Below, piece after piece: positions 39,394 through 45,711 of a stretch of DNA of 64,000 bases. The position numbers and the translations under genes were made by a program. Position 1 is the stretch's first letter, and each line of letters starts with the position of its first letter. The DNA is taken from contig NZ_JBEJGY010000004.1 of the NCBI RefSeq assembly GCF_040253615.1, forward strand, positions 6,076,001-6,140,000. The letters run 5' to 3'. The notes beneath the pieces are model-generated. The model was not told where the DNA came from, made no database searches, and saw only the letters and a list, made by a program, of their open reading frames with translations. This stretch comes from Streptomyces sp. Edi4 (GTDB lineage: Bacteria; Actinomycetota; Actinomycetes; Streptomycetales; Streptomycetaceae).

Positions 39394-39416
39394 ATCGTGC
39401 ACCCACCCACTGACAA
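39394..39416 (-). promoter_or_regulatory. RecA-NDp-type DNA-damage promoter of lhr
   Basis: On the minus strand TTGTCAGTG (39416-39408) is a perfect match to the damage-promoter -35 region. Eight bases follow, then CACGAT, a weak -10, 7 bp before the ATG. The upstream element is exact; the -10 is poor. Confidence 0.6.
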
Positions 39417-39491
39417 TGGCCCGGACCCGCGAACACGACGCAGCGGAGACCAGATGCAGGGGCCCGGGCCGCTCGACGCCCGGGCGGCACG

Positions 39492-40433
39492 TCAGCCGAT
39501 GAAACGGCCGTGCGCCCGCAACGTACGCAACGCCTCGATCGTCACCATGGGCCGGCACTCCAGGGCCGTACCGGGCGCCCACGCACGCCAGCGGACCGGC
39601 CAGCCGCCGTCCTCCCGCTGCTCCGCCTCGAGATGATCGAGGGAGCGCTTCATCTCCTCGTCGGTGAACCAGCGCCGCGCCAGCGACTGCGGCACACGCG
39701 CGTAGTCGTGCGGAAAATGGTGCTCGCCCGGCGCGTACCCCGGCGAGATCGGAAACTCGGCGAGCCGGCCCGGATCGAGCACCGCGAGACGCTGCTCCCT
39801 GACCAGCCTGCCGAGCCGGTCCGCGGCCGCCTCGGCGCGCGAGCGGTCCGCAGCGCCGTCCAGGAAGGCGACCGCGGCCTCCACCTCGTAGGGATGCGAC
39901 GTCTCAAGGGCGTCGACGGCGGCCCAGCAGAAGTCCGTGGCCCGAAACAGCCACGCGTGCCACACCTGATTGCGGTGCAGCAGACCCACCACGGGGCCGG
40001 TGGCCAGCAGGGCGCTGGGCGGGTCGTCCAGGACCGGAACGAAAGGCGCCGCCGGATAGCCCCGCTGCGAGGGGTGCAGGACGGGCAGCGCGCCGTCCTT
40101 GGTGGAGACGCCGGTCAGATAGCGGCACACGCGCTCCACCAGCCGGCCGCCGAGCCGCCCCACCGAGTCCAGGACCCGCAGCGCGTGCGCGGTGTGCAGG
40201 GGCTGGCTCACCGGCCCGCGCAGATCGGGTTCGAGCGCGTAACCGTAGCCGCCGTCATCGCCCTGGTAGGCGGCGAGCGCCGCCTCCACGGCGTCGGCGT
40301 CCTTGCCGAGGAAGTGGTGGGCGAAGCGGCGCTGTTCCAGCACCCTGGCCGTCAGCCAGACGAAGGGCTCGGCGCGCGCCAGCGGGGAACCGGGGGAGTG
40401 GGGCGAGTGGGGGGATGCTCCAGAACCAGCCAT
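39492..40433 (-). CDS. Prenyltransferase/squalene-cyclase-repeat-like protein
   Basis: A 313-residue protein with segments like terpene cyclase/prenyltransferase repeats (GDDGGYGYALEPDLRGPVSQ, REDGGWPVRWRAW), as in the alpha/alpha-barrel superfamily. The DxDD motif of squalene-hopene cyclase is absent, so a cyclase role is unlikely. It appears in many Streptomyces genomes between lhr and recA as a hypothetical protein. The ATG at 40433 starts the conserved part; a low-complexity extension upstream is rejected. No good Shine-Dalgarno sequence is seen. Confidence 0.78.
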   Translation of the reverse strand: MAGSGASPHSPHSPGSPLARAEPFVWLTARVLEQRRFAHHFLGKDADAVEAALAAYQGDDGGYGYALEPDLRGPVSQPLHTAHALRVLDSVGRLGGRLVERVCRYLTGVSTKDGALPVLHPSQRGYPAAPFVPVLDDPPSALLATGPVVGLLHRNQVWHAWLFRATDFCWAAVDALETSHPYEVEAAVAFLDGAADRSRAEAAADRLGRLVREQRLAVLDPGRLAEFPISPGYAPGEHHFPHDYARVPQSLARRWFTDEEMKRSLDHLEAEQREDGGWPVRWRAWAPGTALECRPMVTIEALRTLRAHGRFIG

Positions 40434-40502
40434 GGAGGAGACGGTAGGGCCCCAGGGAGCGGCGGACAGGCCCGACGGCCCCGGCGGCACTCCTAGGGGC
40501 GG

Positions 40503-40514
40503 GATACTGAAGTC
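40503..40514 (+). promoter_or_regulatory. -10 element predicting a leaderless DUF3046 mRNA
   Basis: GATACT at 40503-40508 lies 6 bp before the ATG, with no Shine-Dalgarno sequence. Confidence 0.45.
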
Positions 40515-40709
40515 ATGCGGTTGACGATTTTCTGGGAGCGGATGGCCGACCACTTCGGCGCCGGGTACGCGGACTCCTTCGCGCGTGACCACGTGATGAC
40601 CGAACTGGGCGGGCGCACCGTGCACGAAGCGCTGGACGCGGGCTGGGAGGCCAAGGACGTCTGGCGAGCCGTCTGCGCCGCGATGGACGTGCCGTGGGAC
40701 AAACGCTGA
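40515..40709 (+). CDS. DUF3046 family small protein
   Basis: A 64-residue protein of the DUF3046 family, found upstream of recA in most actinobacteria. The family pattern is clear: TIFWERMADHFG at the start, FARDHVMTELGGRTVHEAL in the middle, and VWRAVCAAMDVPWDKR at the end. It has no known function. The conserved location beside the recA region suggests a link to the damage response, but this is inference only. The mRNA is probably leaderless. Confidence 0.92.
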   Translation: MRLTIFWERMADHFGAGYADSFARDHVMTELGGRTVHEALDAGWEAKDVWRAVCAAMDVPWDKR

Positions 40710-40773
40710 AGCCTGACCCTTCACGAGCGCCGGGCCGCCCCGCCGCGAGCACGGCACACGCCTTCGGGTGACG

Positions 40774-40803
40774 GCCACGACAAGCCACGACAAGCCACGA
40801 CAA
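40774..40803. repeat. 10-bp tandem repeat, three copies
   Basis: GCCACGACAA is repeated three times without interruption, then a fourth partial copy (GCAC). It lies in the 361-bp gap before the AI-2E-type permease gene. Confidence 0.9.
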
Positions 40804-40856
40804 GCACTGACACGACCGCCCCAGCGCCCCACCCCCGGGGCCCTGGCTCCCCGGAA

Positions 40857-41019
40857 CCCCGGCCCCGCCCCTCCGGGACCTTGGCCCCCGGACCTTGGCC
40901 CCGCCCTCCCGGGACTCCGGCCCCCGGGACTCCGGCCCCCGGGACCTTGGCCCCGCCCTCCGGGACCTTGGCCCCGCCCCCCCCGGGGCTCTGGCCCCCT
41001 CCGGGACCCTGGCCCCGGG
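40857..41019. repeat. Very GC-rich minisatellite before the permease gene
   Basis: About eight irregular copies of a 15-22 bp unit, GGGACyyyGGCCCC with variable CGCCCTCC tails. It is strongly strand-asymmetric (C-rich on the plus strand). No gene is encoded; long open frames here are composition artefacts. Confidence 0.85.
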
Positions 41020-41070
41020 CCTGGACCGGCTCGGCGGCTCGTTGTCGGACACATGGGCGAGACTTGGCCC

Positions 41071-42294
41071 GTGGCACCGACTGATGACCTCGACACCGAC
41101 GACCGCGCGACCGACCGGGCGGACGGCCCGCGCGGCCCCGCGCCCGACCCCGGCGGCTCCTCCGGACAGCCGCCGCGAGCCGGCCTGCCCGCGCACATGC
41201 CGCGCTGGCTGCCCCGGGCGGTGGTGCTCGTGCTCGCCCTGTACGCCTGTTTCCAGCTGGGCAGCTGGGCCTTCCACCAGCTCATCGGCCTGCTGATCAA
41301 CATCCTGATCGCGTTCTTCGTCGCGCTCGCGATGGAACCGGCCGTCGGCCGGATGGCGGCCCGCGGAATGCGCCGGGGCCTCGCGACCTTCCTGGTCTTC
41401 TTCGCGCTGCTGATCGCGACGGCCGGCTTCGTCGTGCTGCTCGGCTCGATGCTGGCCGGCCAGATCGTCGACATGGTCGAGCAGTTCCCCAAGTACCTCG
41501 ACTCGGTGATCAACTGGGTCAACCACAGCTTCCACACCAAGCTCTCCCGGGTCGAGGTGCGCGACAGCCTCCTGCACTCCGACTGGCTGAAGAAGTACGT
41601 CCAAAACAGCGCGACCGGCGTGCTCGACGTCTCCGCCACCGTCCTCGGCGGCCTCTTCCGACTGCTGACGATCTTCCTGTTCGCGTTCTACTTCGCCGCC
41701 GACGGGCCACGGCTGCGCCGGGCGGTCTGCTCCGTGCTGCCGCCCTCCCGGCAGACGGAGGTGCTGCGGGCCTGGGAGATCGCCGTCGACAAGACCGGCG
41801 GCTACCTGTACTCACGCAGCCTCATGGCGCTCATCTCCGGTGTCGCGCACTACGTCCTGCTCCAGATCCTGGGCGTCCCCTACGCCCCGGCGCTGGGCGT
41901 GTGGGTGGGCCTGGTCTCGCAGTTCATCCCCACCATCGGCACCTACCTGGCGGGCGCCCTGCCCATGCTGCTCGCCTTCACCGTGGACCCCTGGTACGCG
42001 GTGTGGGTGCTCGGCTTCGTGGTGATCTACCAGCAATTCGAGAACTACATGCTCCAGCCCAAGCTCACCGCGCGGAGCGTGGACATCCACCCGGCGGTCG
42101 CCTTCGGCTCGGTGATCGCGGGCACCGCGCTCATGGGGGCGGTCGGCGCCCTGATCGCGATCCCGGCCGTCGCGACCCTCCAGGCGTTCCTCGGCGCCTA
42201 TGTGAAGCGCTACGACGTGACGGACGACTGGCGGGTGCACGGCCGCCACCAGCAGCGCGGCCGGGGACCGCGGCCGGACGCGGGCGCCTCGTAG
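41071..42294 (+). CDS. AI-2E family transporter (permease)
   Basis: A 407-residue polytopic membrane protein of the AI-2E_transport family (PF01594-type), which includes E. coli TqsA and Na+/H+ antiporter-like members. About eight helices are visible, with the typical large loop after helix 3 and the segments LTIFLFAFYFAADGPRLRRA, FIPTIGTYLAGALPML and QQFENYMLQPKLTARSVDIH. Substrate is unknown. I prefer the GTG at 41071 because GAGACT lies 6 bp upstream with TTGTCGGAC a further 8 bp away, a weak relative of the damage promoter. The ATG at 41053 is an alternative. The N-terminal 40 residues are Asp/Pro-rich and soluble. Confidence 0.9.
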   Translation: MAPTDDLDTDDRATDRADGPRGPAPDPGGSSGQPPRAGLPAHMPRWLPRAVVLVLALYACFQLGSWAFHQLIGLLINILIAFFVALAMEPAVGRMAARGMRRGLATFLVFFALLIATAGFVVLLGSMLAGQIVDMVEQFPKYLDSVINWVNHSFHTKLSRVEVRDSLLHSDWLKKYVQNSATGVLDVSATVLGGLFRLLTIFLFAFYFAADGPRLRRAVCSVLPPSRQTEVLRAWEIAVDKTGGYLYSRSLMALISGVAHYVLLQILGVPYAPALGVWVGLVSQFIPTIGTYLAGALPMLLAFTVDPWYAVWVLGFVVIYQQFENYMLQPKLTARSVDIHPAVAFGSVIAGTALMGAVGALIAIPAVATLQAFLGAYVKRYDVTDDWRVHGRHQQRGRGPRPDAGAS

Positions 42295-42328
42295 CGTCGT
42301 CGCGCCTCCCACGCCCCGCGTGGCTCGC

Positions 42329-42358
42329 TTGACACGAAAATCGAACATCCATTCTCAT
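42329..42358 (+). promoter_or_regulatory. LexA-type SOS promoter of recA
   Basis: TTGACA, 18 bp, TCTCAT, with GAAC-N4-ATTC (42343-42354) between the hexamers. The half-sites fit the actinobacterial LexA box GAAC-N4-GTTC with two changes in the second half (ATTC for GTTC). LexA there would block this promoter. Confidence 0.65.
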
Positions 42359-42450
42359 GGGACGGCAGCCCTGTGTTCCTGCGCCGCTCCCAGGGACAAC
42401 ACCGTGTTTCCGGTGGAGTTATCCACAGGCTGGACGGGCGCCGGGGCCCA

Positions 42451-42473
42451 TTGTCAGTGGCAGGGGTTAGCGT
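42451..42473 (+). promoter_or_regulatory. RecA-NDp damage promoter of recA
   Basis: TTGTCAGTG, eight bases, TAGCGT: the known second (LexA-independent) recA promoter motif of mycobacteria and Streptomyces. Transcription would begin about 35 bp before the recA ATG. Confidence 0.88.
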
Positions 42474-42516
42474 CTTTGACGTGAAGCGATCGACTCAAGC
42501 AAATCGGGTGGAACCC

Positions 42517-43635
42517 ATGGCAGGAACCGACCGCGAGAAGGCGCTCGACGCCGCGCTCGCACAGATTGAACGGCAATTCGGCAAGGGCGCCGTGATGCGC
42601 CTGGGCGAGCGGCCCAATGAGCCCATCGAGGTCATCCCCACCGGGTCGACCGCGCTCGACGTCGCACTCGGCGTCGGCGGCCTGCCGCGCGGCCGCGTGG
42701 TCGAGGTGTACGGCCCGGAGTCCTCCGGCAAGACGACCCTGACCCTGCACGCGGTGGCCAACGCGCAGAAGCTCGGCGGCTCGGTGGCCTTCATCGACGC
42801 CGAGCACGCCCTCGACCCCGAGTACGCCAAGAAGCTCGGCGTCGACATCGACAACCTGATCCTCTCGCAGCCCGACAACGGCGAGCAGGCACTGGAAATC
42901 GTCGACATGCTGGTCCGCTCCGGCGCCCTCGACCTCATCGTCATCGACTCCGTGGCGGCCCTGGTGCCCCGCGCGGAAATCGAGGGCGAGATGGGCGACT
43001 CCCACGTGGGCCTCCAGGCCCGCCTGATGAGCCAGGCCCTGAGGAAGATCACCAGCGCGCTCAACCAGTCGAAGACCACCGCGATCTTCATCAACCAGCT
43101 CCGCGAGAAGATCGGCGTCATGTTCGGCTCCCCCGAGACCACCACCGGTGGCCGGGCGCTGAAGTTCTACGCCTCCGTACGCCTCGACATCCGCCGGATC
43201 GAGACGCTGAAGGACGGCACCGACGCGGTCGGCAACCGCACCCGCGTCAAGGTCGTCAAGAACAAGGTCGCGCCGCCCTTCAAGCAGGCCGAGTTCGACA
43301 TCCTCTACGGCCAGGGCATCAGCCGCGAGGGCGGCCTGATCGACATGGGCGTCGAGCACGGCTTCGTCCGCAAGGCCGGCGCCTGGTACACCTACGAAGG
43401 AGACCAGCTCGGCCAGGGCAAGGAGAACGCCCGCAACTTCCTCAAGGACAACCCCGACCTCGCCAACGAGATCGAGAAGAAGATCCTCGAAAAGCTGGGC
43501 GTCGGCGTCCGGCCGGACGCGGCCTCAGCCGACCCCGCCAAGGACACCGCGGACGCAGCCCCGGCGGACGCCACCGCCGTGCCCGCCCCCGCCGCCAAGG
43601 CCAAGACGGCCAAGGCCGCCGCTGCCAAGAGCTAG
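42517..43635 (+). CDS. recA: Recombinase A
   Basis: RecA forms filaments on single-stranded DNA, drives strand exchange and triggers LexA self-cleavage. The 372-residue protein has Walker A GPESSGKT (66-73), the LIVIDSVAALVPRAEI Walker B segment, and loops L1 and L2 (GEMGDSHVGLQARLMSQALR; FINQLREKIGVMFGSPETTT). The C-terminal tail is Ala/Lys/Pro-rich (PAPAAKAKTAKAAAAKS), longer and more basic than in E. coli. The ATG at 42517 has GGTGGA upstream; the longer in-frame reading would cover the promoters. recX follows after 2 bp. Two promoters are visible, one LexA-type and one RecA-NDp-type. Confidence 0.98.
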   Translation: MAGTDREKALDAALAQIERQFGKGAVMRLGERPNEPIEVIPTGSTALDVALGVGGLPRGRVVEVYGPESSGKTTLTLHAVANAQKLGGSVAFIDAEHALDPEYAKKLGVDIDNLILSQPDNGEQALEIVDMLVRSGALDLIVIDSVAALVPRAEIEGEMGDSHVGLQARLMSQALRKITSALNQSKTTAIFINQLREKIGVMFGSPETTTGGRALKFYASVRLDIRRIETLKDGTDAVGNRTRVKVVKNKVAPPFKQAEFDILYGQGISREGGLIDMGVEHGFVRKAGAWYTYEGDQLGQGKENARNFLKDNPDLANEIEKKILEKLGVGVRPDAASADPAKDTADAAPADATAVPAPAAKAKTAKAAAAKS

Positions 43636-43637
43636 CG

Positions 43638-44297
43638 GTGACCCGCAGGACCGAATGGGCCGGCCCCGAGGAACCGGCCCCCCGGCGGGCCCGCTCCCGG
43701 CGGGGCGGCCCGGATGGAACGGGCGACGGCACCGACTCGTCGAGGGCCGAGAAGGAGCCGTCGTCTCAGGACCCGGCTGAGCGGGCGCGGGCCATCTGCC
43801 TGCGCCTGCTCACCGGGACCCCCCGCACCCGCAAACAACTCGCCGACGCCCTCAAGAAGCGGGAGATCCCCGACGAGATCTCCGAAGAAGTCCTCTCCCG
43901 CTTCGAAGAGGTCGGCCTGATCAACGACGCGGCGTTCGCCGACGCCTGGGTGGAGTCCCGCCACCACGGCCGAGGCCTCGCCCGCCGCGCCCTCGCCCGC
44001 GAACTGCGAACCAAAGGCGTGGACGCGTCGGTCGTCGACGAAGCCGTCGCCCAACTCGACTCCGAGCGCGAAGAAGAGACCGCCCGCGCCCTGGTCGCAC
44101 GCAAACTCCGCGCCACCCGCGGCCTCGACCGCGATCGCCGGCTGCGCCGCCTCGCGGGCATGCTCGCCCGCAAGGGCTACCCGGAGGGCATGGCCCTGCG
44201 CGTGGTCCGCCAGGCACTGGAGCAGGAGGGCGATCACCCCGACGACGCGGACGACCTGGACGGCCCGGGCGGCCTGGGCGAGCTGTACGAACCCTGA
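43638..44297 (+). CDS. recX: RecA regulator RecX
   Basis: RecX binds RecA filaments and inhibits them. The 219-residue protein has the three-helix repeats of the family (AICLRLLTGTPRTRKQLADA, FEEVGLINDAAFADAWVESR, RGLARRALARELRTKGVDAS) after a charged N-terminal extension of about 45 residues. The GTG starts 2 bp after the recA stop, so recA and recX form one transcript with recX presumably less well translated. A hairpin overlaps the stop codon. Confidence 0.93.
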   Translation: MTRRTEWAGPEEPAPRRARSRRGGPDGTGDGTDSSRAEKEPSSQDPAERARAICLRLLTGTPRTRKQLADALKKREIPDEISEEVLSRFEEVGLINDAAFADAWVESRHHGRGLARRALARELRTKGVDASVVDEAVAQLDSEREEETARALVARKLRATRGLDRDRRLRRLAGMLARKGYPEGMALRVVRQALEQEGDHPDDADDLDGPGGLGELYEP

Positions 44298-44316
44298 GCC
44301 GGCCGGGCCGGCTCAG
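44294..44316. terminator. Hairpin at the end of recX
   Basis: A palindrome with arms CTGAGCCGG / CCGGCTCAG encloses five bases and includes the recX stop codon. It lies between convergent transcripts (recX and the rhodanese gene). Confidence 0.6.
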
Positions 44317-44444
44317 CTCCGGGCACGGTGGCGCTTGTGCCCGGGCAAGAGCGGGCGCTCCGGCCCGGACAAGGGCCCCCGGCGCAGTCGGGGAAGTGGC
44401 GCTGCGGGCCGGGGGAGTGGCGGCAACCGGCGAAAACGTCGGCG

Positions 44445-44852
44445 TCAGCCGGGCCCAGGCGTGACCGGGAGGCCCGCCGCGCGCCACGCCTGGAAACCGC
44501 CGATCAGATCGGTCGCCCGAAACAGCCCCAACTGCCGCAAGGACACGGCCGCGAGAGACGACGCGTACCCCTCATTGCAGATCACCACCACCCGCACTCC
44601 ATGGCCGGTCGCCTCGACGGCGCGATGACTGCCCCCGGGATCGAGCCGCCACTCCAGTTCATTGCGCTCCACGACCAGGGCCCCGGGAATCAGGCCGTCC
44701 CGGTCGCGCAGCGCCGCGTACCGGATGTCCACCAGGAGCGCACCGGCGGCCGCCTCGGCGAACGCCTCCTCGGGGCCCACCCGGTCCAGGCCCGACCTGG
44801 CCCGGTCCAGAAGTTCATCGATCCCCACCGGACCGCCACCTTCCGCGCTCAA
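44445..44852 (-). CDS. Rhodanese-like sulfurtransferase
   Basis: A 135-residue single-domain rhodanese. It has the structural segment LLVDIRYAALRDRDGLIPGA and the active-site loop ICNEGYASSLAA with catalytic C92. It starts four bases inside the preceding cysteine dioxygenase gene (ATGA overlap type), so the two are translationally coupled. Together they suggest oxidation of cysteine and handling of sulfane sulfur, as in other bacteria where these genes are adjacent. Confidence 0.92.
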   Translation of the reverse strand: MSAEGGGPVGIDELLDRARSGLDRVGPEEAFAEAAAGALLVDIRYAALRDRDGLIPGALVVERNELEWRLDPGGSHRAVEATGHGVRVVVICNEGYASSLAAVSLRQLGLFRATDLIGGFQAWRAAGLPVTPGPG

Positions 44853-45412
44853 CTCCAGTCCTGCGGACGCTCGACCTGCTCGACCCGCAGCACCGCGCCC
44901 GTCCGGCTGTAACGCCGGATCAGCGGCAGCGGCGGATAGTAGGCGTGCACCGAAATCGCGTGCGCGCTGGTCGACCCGTTCCGCACCTCGTGCACATGAT
45001 GCGGCCCGAAGGCCCGCCCGGCCCCCGCCTCCAACTCCCTTGAACGATCGACCCCTTCGGCCAGTTCCAGGGTCTTCCAGCCCTCGGTGGGAAGCCGCGC
45101 CGCCAGCGAGTCCTCACGCAACACCCCGGCCGCGGTCACGAACGCGCCGTGGGAGCCGCCATGATCGTGCCAGCCCGTACCCGTACCGGGCGGCCAGCCG
45201 ATCAGCCACGCCTCACTGCCGCCGGGACCGTCCAGACGAATCCACGTACGCCCCTGCTCGTCCAGGGGCAGCGAAGCGACGAGCGCGGCGTCCGCGGCGG
45301 TCCGCAGCGCGAAATCGAGCAGATCCACCTTGGTGGGGGCGAACCTGGACCCCGCCCCGGAGGCGGGAGCGCGTACGGACGCACGGGCAGGAGTGAGGGG
45401 GGAAGGCGACAC
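44849..45412 (-). CDS. Cysteine dioxygenase type I
   Basis: Cysteine dioxygenase oxidises cysteine to cysteine sulfinate with non-haem iron. The 187-residue cupin protein has the iron-binding pattern WHDHGGSHGAF (H82, H84) and a later histidine in GPHHVHEV. The start of the family domain (KVDLLDFALRT) follows a 27-residue Ala/Ser-rich N-terminus. I use the GTG at 45412 with a weak AGGA upstream. A 15-residue cysteine-containing leader peptide is encoded 88 bp upstream. It forms an operon with the rhodanese gene. Confidence 0.92.
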   Translation of the reverse strand: MSPSPLTPARASVRAPASGAGSRFAPTKVDLLDFALRTAADAALVASLPLDEQGRTWIRLDGPGGSEAWLIGWPPGTGTGWHDHGGSHGAFVTAAGVLREDSLAARLPTEGWKTLELAEGVDRSRELEAGAGRAFGPHHVHEVRNGSTSAHAISVHAYYPPLPLIRRYSRTGAVLRVEQVERPQDWS

Positions 45413-45499
45413 GGTGGACCGTCCTGGGGGAGTTCGCGAAGGCGCGCCATGTCTGCCGGCGCACGAAGGCGCAACGGGACGGCGCGAAGGAAAGGCGAA

Positions 45500-45547
45500 T
45501 CAGCAGGACGGACGACACACGCAGCCCGCATAGCGGACGAGGTCCAT
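45500..45547 (-). CDS. Cysteine-containing leader peptide (candidate attenuator)
   Basis: A 15-residue open frame, MDLVRYAGCVCRPSC, begins with ATG after an excellent GGAGGG Shine-Dalgarno sequence (5 bp spacing) and ends with TGA. Three of the last seven codons are for cysteine, the last immediately before the stop. It is 88 bp upstream of cysteine dioxygenase and about 40 bp after a consensus promoter. Short cysteine-containing leader peptides upstream of sulfur genes are known in actinobacteria; here translation would sense Cys-tRNA supply. I infer the attenuation mechanism and have not folded the RNA. Confidence 0.75.
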   Translation of the reverse strand: MDLVRYAGCVCRPSC

Positions 45548-45593
45548 ATGGACCCTCCGCCACAGGCGCACACGGGTGTCGGTCATGCTCCGG

Positions 45594-45622
45594 AGTAGAC
45601 CATGGTCGGCGATGACGGTCAA
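45594..45622 (-). promoter_or_regulatory. Promoter of the cysteine dioxygenase operon
   Basis: On the minus strand TTGACC, 17 bp, TCTACT. Transcription would start near 45587, leaving about 29 nt before the leader Shine-Dalgarno sequence. Confidence 0.65.
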
Positions 45623-45633
45623 TACCTGACATA

Positions 45634-45669
45634 CAACTGGGGTAACCAGGACAACCGGGGCAACTGGCA
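45634..45669. repeat. 18-bp direct repeat upstream of the cysteine dioxygenase promoter
   Basis: CAACTGGGGTAACCAGGA and CAACCGGGGCAACTGGCA are adjacent, similar copies ending about 12 bp upstream of the -35. The position fits an activator site. Confidence 0.6.
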
Positions 45670-45711
45670 GACGTTAGAGATCAGTTGTCAGAAATCAGCA
45701 GGTGAAAACTG

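Noticed and set aside
36933..39413. A long open frame on the plus strand opposite lhr
   Set aside because: It is Arg/His/Gln-rich with no domain and mirrors the codon use of lhr on the other strand.
40803..40814. A GTGTCAGTG motif on the minus strand
   Set aside because: No TA-type -10 element lies eight bases downstream and no gene begins there.
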